A stretch of DNA of 64,000 nucleotides, taken from contig SWDT01000132.1 in assembly GCA_009193035.1 (NCBI GenBank), positions 1 through 64,000 of the forward strand, in the 5' to 3' direction. A program made the translations under genes and the position numbers. Under the pieces are notes generated by a model. That model was not told where the DNA came from and made no database searches. It saw only the letters and a program-made list of their open reading frames with translations. This document shows positions 1 to 10,878 of this stretch, piece by piece; position 1 is the first letter of the stretch, and every line of letters starts with the position of its first letter. Origin of the DNA: Halicephalobus mephisto (taxonomy: Eukaryota > Nematoda > Chromadorea > Rhabditida > Panagrolaimidae).

Positions 1-288
1 ATAAACATTCAAAAGTTCTGAACATTTCGTAGAATTTCTAAAATTGATTCCAGATTGTCAGAACCTTATAGAGTTTGAAGATAATCAGAAATTCTAGTCT
101 CCAAAGTCAAAACAGTATCATGTGAACGCCTACGTCGAATTTGCATTCACGCAATATTTCTACTCATTGTTTTTCACTCGATAATCCAGACCAGTGATCA
201 CGGTTTAATTCACCAGAGAGTTTCAAAAATCAACCCACGTTTTCCATATATGAATATATCATTCTACAATAACTTCCTTGATGGAGGC

Positions 289-296
289 TATATAAG
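289..296 (+). promoter_or_regulatory. TATA box of the cysteine protease gene
   Basis: TATATAAG matches the TATA consensus and lies 41 bp upstream of the ATG at 337, which places transcription start near 320. It sits just upstream of the only ATG that opens a signal-peptide-like frame, so it supports 337 as the start. Inferred from position and sequence only. Confidence 0.55.
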
Positions 297-336
297 AGAG
301 TTCATCCACTTGGAGGTCATCACAGCTTTCACTTCA

Positions 337-1437
337 ATGATTTCCCGAGTTCTGATTCTGATTTCCTGGCTTGCTTCGTCCAGCTTGACGAACAAGGAGA
401 CAAGGACTTCAAGGGCTTCATGAACAAGTACCGTCTCCATTATAGTAATGAGACAGGAGAGTTCGACCGTCGGATGAAAATCTTCAACGACAATGTCAAG
501 GCCATCGACGCCCTCAACAAGGGTAAGGGACATGGAGGCCAGTACGGTATCAACAAGTTCTCGGCTATGACCCCTGAGGAATTCCAACAAACAATGCTGA
601 TGCCGAAGAGTATGGACCCCCAGAAGAACAAGAATAAGGTCCCGAAAACCAAGCCGGATCGTCATCCTCGACACAAGAGACAGAGTATTCCGACTTCTTA
701 CGACTACAGAGATTACGGTGGGTCACTCCAGTCAGAGACCAAGGGGTTCGTTTCTTTGTAAATTTATAGAGAAAATCGGAATTTTATGAGGAGTTCTGAA
801 ACATCTGAAATTCATTTCGAGAATATTTCATGATAAAACTCTTTTTCATCTGATATAATTTCCTGAATTTCAGCAATGCGGTAGTTGTTGGGCGTTCACC
901 GCTATCGCCGCACTTGAATCCAATATCCTGTCATTCCAGGGTTCCAATCTGGACCTTTCTGAACAAAGTCTCGTGGATTGCGAGACCCAAAGTTATGGCT
1001 GCAACGGTGGATGGCTCGATTACGCGATCGATCATATCCAGCAGTTCGGAGTGCCATTAGAGGCCAATTACCCCTACATCGAAGCTGACTCTGGAACTTG
1101 TTTCAGCGCCAGTGGAGCTACCTATAACAACATCGACTACTGGTTGATCGACTCCGAAGCCGATATCCCATATCACATATACTACTATGGACCCGTTGGA
1201 TTCTACTTTGGTGTTCCTAGTGCCTTCCAATACTACACTGGAGGAGTCTTTGATGTCTCCTCCTGCAACAACATAGATGGCTACCATGAAGTCACCATTG
1301 TCGGATACACCCCCGATTACTGGATCGTAAAGAACAGCTGGGGAACGGGCTGGGGCGACGACGGATACGTCTACTACAAGAGAGGCAAGAACCTCTGTGG
1401 GATCGAAAATGAGTTGATCGCCACAACCATCGCCTAA
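337..1437 (+). CDS. Cathepsin L-like cysteine protease, reading frame broken twice
   Basis: Papain-family (C1A) secreted or lysosomal protease. ATG 337 opens a signal-peptide-like stretch (MISRVLILISWLASSS). The I29 propeptide (FKGFMNKY, FDRRMKIFNDN, INKFSAMTPEEF) follows in the next frame, and the start of the mature enzyme (VTPVRDQG) in yet another. Exon 1 ends at 745 (donor GTTCGT) and exon 2 is 874-1437. Exon 2 carries the catalytic Cys in QCGSCWAF, the His in GYHEVTIVGY and the Asn in KNSWGTGWG. One base appears to be missing near 390 and another at the GGG run at 719-722. Both breaks behave as single-base deletions, so this is either a young pseudogene or a gene with two sequencing or assembly errors. 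Promoter, splice sites, catalytic triad and polyA signal are otherwise intact. ATG 420 is not a good start because it removes the signal peptide. Confidence 0.85.
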
Positions 1438-1492
1438 TTATAGGACCTTGGTCTTGGATGGAAAACATGTTATCTAAATAATGAATTATTTT

Positions 1493-1498
1493 AATAAA
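1493..1498 (+). promoter_or_regulatory. PolyA signal AATAAA of the cysteine protease
   Basis: Canonical AATAAA 56 bp after the TAA stop of the cysteine protease. Confidence 0.6.
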
Positions 1499-1499
1499 C

Positions 1500-3326
1500 G
1501 ACATATAAAAACGAGAATAATTCTAAATGACAGTGATTGATTTTCGTATAAAGCTTTTACAACGTCCGGGAATAGGCTTTGAAAAAATTGATCTGAAGTG
1601 GACTGGTTTTAAAGGTTCAGTGTGGTCGAAACTAAGGAATTTTTTACTCGGTCTAAAAGGCTTAAATTTGTATAATTAATGTATATGAGGACTGTCGGAT
1701 ATTTCCGAATTGATTCATTTCCAAAATTCTCTAGACTTCTAACGATTAGTAAGACAACTTCTTGATAATCTTTACTGTTAATGAAGAAATTTCCGAATAT
1801 GTGATTTTATTGATAATCCAATTCAATGGACAGTAATTTCTATGAAAAAGGGTTTGGAACAATTTGTCTCTTTTTTGTTGGTGTTGAATATATTAATAAT
1901 AATACCTTTATCAGTGCAAACTACATAACGGGTTTTTAACGTAGATAATAGCGTTACATACCTTTGATGTTAATCGTTACCGCTTAATAAGTAGCTGAAG
2001 GAAATTTTATGACGATCTTAATAGCTCTAATAATCTGTCAAACCTTAGTATGACTTATTTATTATCTTTATCAAATAGCGAATTAAAAAATACTGTCTTT
2101 AAAATACACCACAAGGTTATGATAATAATTGATACATCATACCTTGTCCATTGTGATTGACTCCCAAATTTAGAAGTGAAATTCCGAACCTTTTGAAAGT
2201 AGACTATCTCTCACTGATCGGTAGTTAAGTGAATGAAATAACAATCCTGACTGATTATGGGACTTTTGTGAACGGCTCTTCTATACAACCTTTTATTTTC
2301 TGTAACAAATATATCCCATCATTTTAACATTTAAAAAAGCTGGGGACATTTCCATGCCTCTCACTTCACAACCTTTTTATCGAAGAAGGAAAAAAGAATT
2401 TCCAAAAAACGCGCAAAGTCGGTATTCCCCTAATTTTGCAAAGTTTAGTGATCTCGTCCCAAACAGGAACTCAGTAGATCTCTGGATTTCATTTGATTTT
2501 GATGTCGACCGTTCTGCAGACTTTAATAAATAAAACAAACTACACATAATAAATGTTGTCTTCTTAACAAAAGCCTTTATTTGTGATCAGGGTATTACAA
2601 ATTAACAGGATACATAAAACAGAGAGAGCATAACTCCATGTATTAAAACTAGCTACGGAATCATTTGTGTCGGGATCAAGATTGCTTATTCAAAAACAAC
2701 CTGGCAGCTAATGCACGCCCGTGAACAATTAATTTTTGTATTATGAAATTAATAAAATGAATTTCGCGGTCATTATCGCGCTAGTATGAAATTAAAAAGC
2801 TTTGGAGTAATTCTAATTCATAGCTTGTTTTCTCAGCATTACTAGAAACCTCATTGATATATGGCATTTTTTATTTCTTCAGTTTTAGAAATCTTCTACA
2901 AAAATATCTTAAATCCATATTTTAGCAAACTCAAAATGATGTACAATTCATTATAAAAGATGAACTTGACGGAATTATAGATAATTTCCCAATAAATTCG
3001 GAATTTTAAATATTGGAGAGTGAATCAAACTAGTCAATGATCCTGTTTCTCAATTGGCGTGGATATATCAGAAGGGCAATAGAAATTAAATTTATTAACC
3101 CTCTTAGATTAGTCTCTGAAATACTGGGCTCATTCAACAAGAGAAATCATCCCGACATTGTAAACTCAATTGCCAACATTAATCCGAGTACCAATTCTGA
3201 ATAATAACGAGTTAAGCATTGTATAAAACAAAAAGAAAAATTTAATGCAAAAACAAACAAAACAGATATACAAAACTTAAACTTAGTTCCAACTTACGTG
3301 ATGTAGTTGAAGATCATTTATAATTT
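1500..3326. other. Intergenic, no gene seen
   Basis: AT-rich sequence with stops in all frames. I found no spliceable exon, tRNA-like fold or clear repeat here. It separates the 3' ends of the cysteine protease (plus) and the membrane protein at 3327-4467 (minus). Confidence 0.5.
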
Positions 3327-4467
3327 TCAAAATTGTCTTCTAATCGTAATGCCTAAACTTCTGAGCAGTTCGAGAAATCTTGTTTTAAATGATTTTTTCT
3401 TTGGGGTAGTTTCTGGTACATAATTCGATTCTTCCGCAATAGATTCAAGATTATAGTCCAACGGGCTGCTGAGATTATTGGTATCCTCTTCTCTAGTCTT
3501 CAACAACGATCCGTCAATGGAGTCTTGAATACACCAGGAGGAATATTCATTTTCAAAGATAATGGATAATTTCTCAAAATTCAAGGCAACTCCCTAAAAA
3601 TATCAAACGAAAACAATCATAAAAGAAAACCTGCCATACCTTCCGAAAGGCCATACTGTCAATTTCCTCAGCAATCAGGTAGTCACTTTCATCACGATTA
3701 GTTTCGCTTCCATTCAAATGGTATTCCTCACACCCGATGGTAGAAACTTCATCGGTTACGGGCACACCAACGGTTTTAAATGGTTCAATAAGAGGATACT
3801 CTGCATAGAGCAACAGTTCCTCATCAATGAACCTCTGAATATTTCTAAAAAACCCATTACCAATCAAAAACAGTCCACAAACCTCAAGACAATATTCATA
3901 GTAGGTTCATTTTGGTAAGTATGAACAATTTCTTCAAGATCTAACATGAGAGCTTTCTTCATAGAATCTTCGATGCGCTCAGCAACATGATACAGCCAAC
4001 TAAAGTAGAAAATAAACTAAAAAATATATGGAAACATACCTGCTCAATTCGAAAACATTGTCTGGAATTGCGTAGTAGGAAATTTCTTCCAGAATGTACA
4101 TAATCAAGACCGAGATGCTGAAACAATCAATGCTTCACTTTATCAAAGTTGACAATCAAAATTTAAACTTTTCGCGTTAAAAATGCTTTTTGTTCTTTTA
4201 CTCCAAAAACTACCTAAATTGAAAATTGGAATTTCATATATGAATTTTAGAATCGAAATATGCGCCACAAACCATATCCCAGCGCAAAAAATCCAAATTT
4301 GAACATCGAACTTCGATCCTTAACTTCAGTAAAACAAAGTACATCACGAAAAAGAGCACTGAAAAATAAAAATAAAAATAAACCATATCGATGTGGGAGC
4401 AGTCATTCGCGTCAAGACACAGGCGCATTACTGTAGTTCTCATGTTTTTCAAAGAATCGTTAGCCAA
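3327..4467 (-). CDS. Uncharacterised one-helix membrane protein, about 267 aa
   Basis: Six exons read on the minus strand: 4467-4421, 4358-4269, 4117-4040, 3999-3883, 3844-3640 and 3593-3327. All phases agree and give 267 residues. There is one hydrophobic helix near residues 33-55 (FKFGFFALGYGFISVLIMYIL is split over two exons). A long amphipathic region with WLYHVAERIED and DLEEIVHTYQNEP follows, then an acidic linker and a basic C-terminus (PKKKSFKTRFLELLRSLG). I do not recognise the family. The N-terminal pattern (FRDVLCF before a membrane segment) faintly recalls reticulon-like proteins, but that is not supported further. The first intron (donor GTGTCT) and the second (donor GTGGCG) are the weakest junctions. 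A shorter product starting at ATG 4101, just after the acceptor at 4118-4120, is possible. Confidence 0.7.
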
Positions 4468-5386
4468 AGACTGTTTTCCCTACTTCTTTATTTGACTTTT
4501 CCCTACTTTTGTCCCTATATTTTTATTTAGAATTTCATCTTTTTGGACCGATGTTCAAAAACTCATTAATTAATAGTAATCTATAAAGTTAAATTACGCA
4601 TTTTTATCAGAAATAAATGAAAAATTGATTATTAATTTAGTAAATTTTCCACCACAGTTATATTATCGTTAGTCGAAACTTTTGTCGAGGTATCGGGTTT
4701 AATAGTTAACTTTTTCAGAAAATGATGACTTTATACAGAGTAACAAAATCTTATAGGACATTGAGCTGGAGAACGTGATTGAGACTCCTAATTCCATTCT
4801 ACCAGATCAAGATGAATTAACATGCTAAAATATTTTCAGTAGAAGGGAGCAGATTCTGAAACTGTTGAGTTTTTATTTTTATCCTGAAATCTATGTAGAA
4901 GATTTATTTTCCAAGTTAAATTCCCATCTTGATAATCTTTAGTTTTAATGCTTTGTTTTTAAACTTACTCAAACATGTGAAAGGAGTTTCAGGAAGTTAC
5001 GAATTATTCTAGTTATTGATAACAACCCTTCAAGGACAGTTATTCTTTGAATTTTAAGAATGGCAAAGGTTCATTGTTATCTCAGATTTCTGATGCTACA
5101 ATTGCATTGATCATGATAGTGATTATAAAACTGTTTTGGTCGGAACTTCCAAAAATCATAGGGATTTCTGGAACCTTCCAGAATGTACCAGAACTTGCTG
5201 AAATCGATGGTTGAAATAAATGGATTTGGTTCTGATCAGAGAACAACAAAGTGTCTTTAATTTTGCCGTTTCTGAAGACAGGAATATTCAAAAAACGCGT
5301 GATTGGCAGTTTATATTATTTCTTAGAGCTAATTATCATTCCTTCCTAATCAGTTTTCTGATTATTTGAATTTACTGAGTTTGTTG
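4468..5386. other. Intergenic, no gene seen
   Basis: AT-rich spacer between the start of the minus-strand membrane protein and the 5S rRNA gene. It should contain the promoter of the membrane protein, but no motif stands out. Confidence 0.4.
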
Positions 5387-5392
5387 AAAAAA
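5387..5392 (-). terminator. Pol III terminator of the 5S gene
   Basis: A run of six T on the minus strand starts three bases after the predicted 3' end of the 5S rRNA. This is the usual RNA polymerase III stop. Confidence 0.75.
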
Positions 5393-5395
5393 GAA

Positions 5396-5513
5396 GCTAG
5401 GAGCACTGGAGATTCCCAGGACGTCTCCGATCCAAGTACTAATCGAGCCCTAGGGCGTTTCACTGGCCAGATCGGACGGGATGGCGTGCTCTCACCCTGG
5501 TTTGACCCCTAGC
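5396..5513 (-). rRNA. 5S ribosomal RNA
   Basis: 118 nt on the minus strand. It contains the conserved 5S blocks ACGCCATCCCGTCCGATCTG, TTAGTACTTGGATCGGAGAC and CTGGGAATC. The ends (GCTAGGGG at the 5' end, CTCCTAGC at the 3' end) pair to form helix I. The internal control region that recruits TFIIIA is intact and a T6 terminator follows. The terminal helix and the stretch around position 60 differ from the C. elegans 5S I remember, but helix I pairing is kept, so it is probably functional rather than a pseudogene. It stands alone here: no second 5S copy or SL RNA gene is seen. Confidence 0.9.
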
Positions 5514-6298
5514 GATGAGGAGTTTTTCTGACTGCATCGCTTTTTTCATTAAAGAAGGAGAAATGAATTGGAATAGAACGCCAAAGAGTACCCTTTAAGC
5601 AACCTGCTTTTTTCATTAAGTCTGGGATGACTTTCATGCTGTATGTCGTCAATTTGTAAATTATTATGATGGAAAAATGTTGGTTGTTAAATTTCTGCTT
5701 ATCAGATTATTGCTTCAATATTAGCAGATAATAAAATTCTTTAAGATTTCTGTTTCAAAATGAATTGTTATTTTAAAATTCCTACATTGACAGGTTCGAC
5801 AGTAAAAGTACACAGTACGTTATGAATCAAAACAACAGCACTATGATAGATTAGTGAACATTCCTATTTTTCAAATACTGTAATCATCAGAGTGAATAAT
5901 ACTGTATTAAAGAGGCAAATCACGGGAGAAATGAACAGGACAAAAGGTAGTTTAGTTGAGTAAAAATAACAATAAAAAGTTGAAGTAATACCAAAAGTCT
6001 TTCATACCAGTCAAAGTCATAATCGGTCAAAAAGGAATTTCAACTATGTGACGGATGCCCTCCAGTGGAACTTCTTTTTACTTCCCAAGATTTGTCTTCC
6101 GTTCTTATATTAATCTTTTTGTAATTGAATTAACGTACCAGTTAAAGGAGAAAAATAATGATTTAAAGAACTCCGAAACCAGTGCGAATCGGAACACTAT
6201 CGCACAGTTAATTTTTATTTTTCCGGTGTCCATTCGGTCCTCTCTTCTGACTGTTCTTTGTTTTTTAAGAAATTAGTTTTTCCTTCTGATTTCCCAAA
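5514..6298. other. Intergenic, no gene seen
   Basis: Spacer between the 5S gene and the coiled-coil gene. It must hold the upstream region of both. No convincing motif or exon was found. Confidence 0.4.
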
Positions 6299-7659
6299 AT
6301 GAACAAGTTCCTTCCTGTGGATAAACAACTCCAGTCACCTTCATCCCGCGACAGACTCACGTACTTACAGTTGAAGAAGCAAATGCAGACTCAGGAGCAC
6401 CAGTTGAAGGAGATCGGTCAAGTCTACGATGACCTCCTGAAAGAACACCAGGATGTACTCAAGTCCCATGTACACTTGGAGGAAGAAGTCAAAATGTAGG
6501 TTTTTTGGAATTTTTATATGAAATTTATTCTTTTAGGCTGAAAACCCATCAGGTTCTCTCCCAGACTATGAACCTGGAGAACCAACGACTTCACCAGCAG
6601 GTTGAGGATCTACAGAAGGAGAAGACTGCAGTTGAGGCTCAACGGAATTGCTTAATGAAGGTGAATATTAAACTGGAGGAGGAGCTTGACGGTCTCTATA
6701 AGGAATTAGTCGATGTCACTGACCGTGCCACAACCTCAGAAGAACGAGAAATGAAGTTAAAAGAAGATCTTAGAGTAAAGAAGGAGGAGATTCAGAACCT
6801 CTCTCATGTGATTGAGTCTCTGGAACACCTCGGGAAACAACTTGAAGCTCAAGAAGAGGAGTTAATATATATGAAGGATGCGTTAGAACGAGCTGAAGCA
6901 GATGCGAGGACGGAGTACGAGTGTCTGAAGTTGGAGCATGAAGATGCTTTGAGGAGCATCTGTGACTCCCAAGAGATGACTATGACTCGTATGATGACTA
7001 CAATTGAGGAGAAGGATCGTGAGATCAGGAATTTAATAACTGAGAAAGACAAAGCCTTGAAAAGAGCAGAAGCATCCGATCAGGATTCTGAGGAGGAAAT
7101 AGCTGTATTGAAGGACCGATTCGAACGAGAAATTCGTTTATTACGTTCCCAACTTGATGAGAAAACAAGGGAGTGTCAGGAGTTGAAGAACAGAGTGGAT
7201 TCTTGCATGAGTCACTGTGTACATGATTCTGGAGAGAACGTGAAATGTAAAGATAATCTCAATGTACAAGATGATCTTGATGAGATCCACTTTAAAGGTG
7301 AAGTCACATTTGGAGAACTTCCGAAACGAATTTCTGAGGATGAAAATAAAGACCATCTGAACAACTACTTAATTAGCCAGAAAACCATCTCTAAATGCAA
7401 CACGAATATCATCGGTAATCCGTTTGGTGATAATTTAAAGAAACCGAAGAACTCTGGTGTGGCTAATGTTCCTAATTCCGGATCTACTCCAACTTTCCGA
7501 GACGGCACAAACGGAAGATTAATTGGCACCAAAGAACTTGTTCCTGAAGGTTCTTGGGAGACCTTCGAGCAAGAAGTTCCTCGACCTGCTCCCCGTATCT
7601 GGAGTTTTCTCTCTAAATTAAGGAACAAAGACCGGCATGTTCAATGTTCTAGACTTTGA
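6299..7659 (+). CDS. Coiled-coil protein of unknown function, about 437 aa
   Basis: Two exons, 6299-6495 and 6537-7659, are split by a 41-nt intron (donor GTAGGT, acceptor TTTTAG) inside a Met codon. From about residue 20 to 290 the protein is almost wholly heptad-like and rich in E, K, Q and L (for example QLKKQMQTQEHQLKEIGQ, LEEELDGLYKELVDVTDRA, EEKDREIRNLITEKDKALKR). The last 150 residues are non-helical, with an NPF tripeptide (GNPFGDN) that could bind EH domains, and end in a basic segment. There is no signal peptide or membrane span. I do not recognise an orthologue; a cytoskeletal or scaffold role is only a guess from the coiled coil. An AATAAA follows the stop by 8 bp. Confidence 0.85.
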
Positions 7660-7667
7660 GGAAGTCC

Positions 7668-7673
7668 AATAAA
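7668..7673 (+). promoter_or_regulatory. PolyA signal AATAAA of the coiled-coil gene
   Basis: AATAAA nine bases after the TGA of the coiled-coil gene, so the 3' UTR would be very short. Confidence 0.5.
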
Positions 7674-7849
7674 AATGAACTTTGTGATCGAAATGGATTT
7701 GAGGAGTTTGAGACTTCTATATTAAAAAGTCATAAGAATGGAGACTCCTAGTTTAAAAATTGATTTTGGATGAGGATTTTCATAATCATTGGGGTTTTAT
7801 TTGTACATGCAATTGACGGATTTGTAATATTGGCAAATACTTTGAAAGA

Positions 7850-10282
7850 TTAAAAGTGGAATTCTTCAGGAGAGCCTTGTAGAACAGCTTCGTTGAAGTA
7901 GTCGTCGAAGGAGTCGATCGACGAGAACTGAGAATTTTAATTTTTTCCTTATTTTATCTGAATTTTAGAATTTTTAAAAAATTTTTAAAAATATAATTTT
8001 TTGAAATTCCTGAATTCTCGTCCAGAAAAAACCATCATTATGAAAATTAAAAATTTTTTAAATAATTTATTTTTTTTTTAATTTTATTAATTCTTAAAAA
8101 TTAAAAATTTTCTACATTAATTTATTTTTTGATTAAAATGCTATAAACCGTATTACTAAAGGCACGACGAGGTCGGATTAAGGCAAAATGCTATTCGTTC
8201 ACAGAATTGTAAAGCAAAATGGCGAAACAAACAACTGAAGATCCGAATAAAAAGTAGAGACCAATATTGACATCTTCGAAAAAGAACAAAGACAATACAA
8301 CGACCAAAATTATTGAAACTGCTGATGCAAAACTTTTGTGAAGGTTGTCCAAATGTTTCATCACCAGGGAAATATAGATTCCACCACAGCTGAGGAAACC
8401 TGAAAAAATCAGATTTAAAATTTTTATTTTTATTATTCTTAAAATTTTTAATTTTAATTATTTTTAAAATTTTTATTTTTAATTTGGGTAAATATACAAA
8501 TTAACTCGTTTCCAAAGGATTACTGTAATGCTGATTTTCGGACGTTTATTGATAATTTTATATGTGAAATTTAATCCTAGAAGGTCTATAGAGGGTCATG
8601 TACCCTGTATTACCGTAATATAGAAGATTCTAAACACATTTAAAAAGAATATATTTTTAAAAAGTTAATCACGAAAAAATTAAAATTTTAGACTTTCAGT
8701 TTTTATAAAATTCACAATGAAGAAATTTCGTAAAAAAGTTATTTTTAATTTTTTAAAATACGATTATGAAATTATTCAAAACCAAAATTTTAAATTATTT
8801 TACTTTTTATAAAATTAATGTTGAAAAAAAATTTAATTTTAAAAGTACGAAAAATAAAAATTTAAAATATTTTAGTTTTTATAAAATTTCTTAAAATACG
8901 ATTATGAAATTATTTATATTTTTAAAACTACGATTTTTAAAATTCAAAAATATTAAAACTTACCAATTATCATATAAACAGACATATTGAAACCCCGATT
9001 GAAGGATTCTAGAGAAAAATTACCGTCACTTATGTAACATCCAAAAAACGACCATATGATTCCGGAGGTGTACATTTGGAGGTTCCTGATCCAGAATGGG
9101 GTTGTCGATCCATCTTTCAACATTTTTTCGAAATAAACTCCTGCAAATCCGGCAGTTACACATGTCATCAAAACAGCTATTAATCCTATTAAATGATTTT
9201 CATTATTTTTTGTATTTTGATTCGAATTTAAATTATTTAATTGAACAGCAGCCACTCCTACAAAAAGTAAAATAATCGCTATCCATCGACGTCCTGAAAA
9301 TCTTCTTCCCAAAAAAATCATCATAAAAACGGCAGTTGTAACAACTTTCAACTGGGTCGTAACTTGGTAAACTCCAGCTTCCAAATTAGAAAGAGCCACA
9401 AAATCCAGGTTGTTCTGCAAGGCATACGTCATCGATGGAACGCTCATCTTCAGTAATTCCATAGGTTTGTTGATAAATTCCCTTAATAATACTACTTTCA
9501 TTTTGTGAAATGCAAAATTGGATTCTTTGGCAAGAAATATCAAACAAATTGTACATTTTACGACTTCACTCAAGAACACAACGGCACACGATGAGTACAT
9601 CTAAAAATCATTATAAAAAACTAATTTTTAGAAATTCTTTGAAAATAAAGTTTGAAATTTTTAAAAATATCACAAGTTTAAAAAAGTGTAAAAATGGAGA
9701 ATTTGGTAATTATTGCTTAAATTTCAAAGTTCTCTGTTTTCACGCGGGAAATTCAAAGATTTAAAAAATTCATTATTTAAAATAGTTTATTTTTAATCTT
9801 AAAACTTTTTTTAAAATGGTTTTTTTTAATTACAATAATTATTTTTAAATTGAAAACTTACAAAATTCCTTATTTTAAAATTTAAAATCTCAAGAAAAAT
9901 CATTTTTTTTTAATTTTCGGTTTTAAAATAAGAAAATTATTTTTAAAATTATGTTTATTTTTTAAAATTATGTTCATTTTCAAGTTTAAAATCTCAAGAA
10001 AAATCATTTTTTTTAAATTTTCGGTTTTAAAATATGAAAATTATTTTTAAAATTATGTTCATTTTCAAGTTTAAAATTCCTTACTTCAGAAGCTGGAGTT
10101 GTCGACCTGGTGTATCTGACCATCAAAGTATAACCCGTCCATAGAATAGTCATAGAAACAATAACATAAGCTTTAAAAGCAAGATTGGATAAATCATTTT
10201 TAATTTTCGGTTTAGAATCCTCAGGATCTTCAGGGAGTAATTTTTCGAGTTGGATACGTGTTTCTGTATCCTTCCCCGTCAT
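7850..10282 (-). CDS. Nucleotide-sugar transporter, SLC35A type
   Basis: Golgi/ER multi-pass antiporter moving a nucleotide sugar (UDP-sugar or CMP-sialic acid class) into the lumen in exchange for the nucleoside monophosphate. Exons: 10282-10085, 9600-8964 and 8399-8191 (TAG stop). Family marks: LWTGYTLMVRYTR in the first helix, LQNNLDFVALSNLEAGVYQV, QLKVVTTAVFM, FAGVYFEKMLKDG, IRNLQMYTSG, and HLDNLHKSFASAVSIIL near the C-terminus. Ten membrane helices would fit. A further clean exon, 7927-7850 (acceptor CTCAG, then 25 codons including SSIDSFDDYFNEAV and a TAA), can be joined in frame if exon 3 instead ends at 8203 (donor GTGAAC). The protein may therefore have two alternative C-terminal tails. 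Substrate cannot be told from sequence. The site-2 protease lies upstream on the same strand, about 600 bp away. Confidence 0.9.
8511..8640 (-). repeat. Dispersed intron repeat family, copy 1
   Basis: In intron 2 of the sugar transporter. Read on the minus strand it gives the family core: a TTACGGTA block, then GGGTAC, CCCTCTATAG, TAGGATTAAATTTCACATAT. Related copies lie near 11556, 17236, 19745, 47636, 49288 and 56180. Confidence 0.55.
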
Positions 10283-10878
10283 GTCCTAAATATTAATTTT
10301 TATAAAATTTTTCAAAAATAACGACACATATCAGTGGTCTAAAACTACTAAAAAAGGAAAATCGGAAAATCAGGAAATTGACTCTCTGAAAAGCAATAAA
10401 TCGGTCAAGTAAACAGAAAAATGTATATGGGGGTGGGATTCTAGAACATCCCGTAAATTAAGAGATTAAAATTTAAACATTTTCTAAATAAACAAACGAA
10501 AATTTAAATATTTTTTAAGTTAAAAAAAAATAAGAATTTAAATATTTTTTAAATTAAAAAAAAAGTAAATATTTAAATATTTTTTAAGTAAAAAAAATTA
10601 AAATGTTTAAACAAAAAAAAATAAAAATTTAAATATTTTTAAATTTGAAATATCCTATAAAAAATTACTTTCAATATTCAAAACTACTGTATTCTTTTAA
10701 ATTTATAATTATTCAATAAATTTTACAAAATTTAAATTTTTTAAAAAATATTTTAAAAATTAAACATGCAGATAACCAACGGGTTTAAAACCAATATAAA
10801 AATACAATTAAATTCAACATTATGTTTATTAAAATTACCTGGATATAAACATAGATATCAAATGCACCCAATCCCGTT

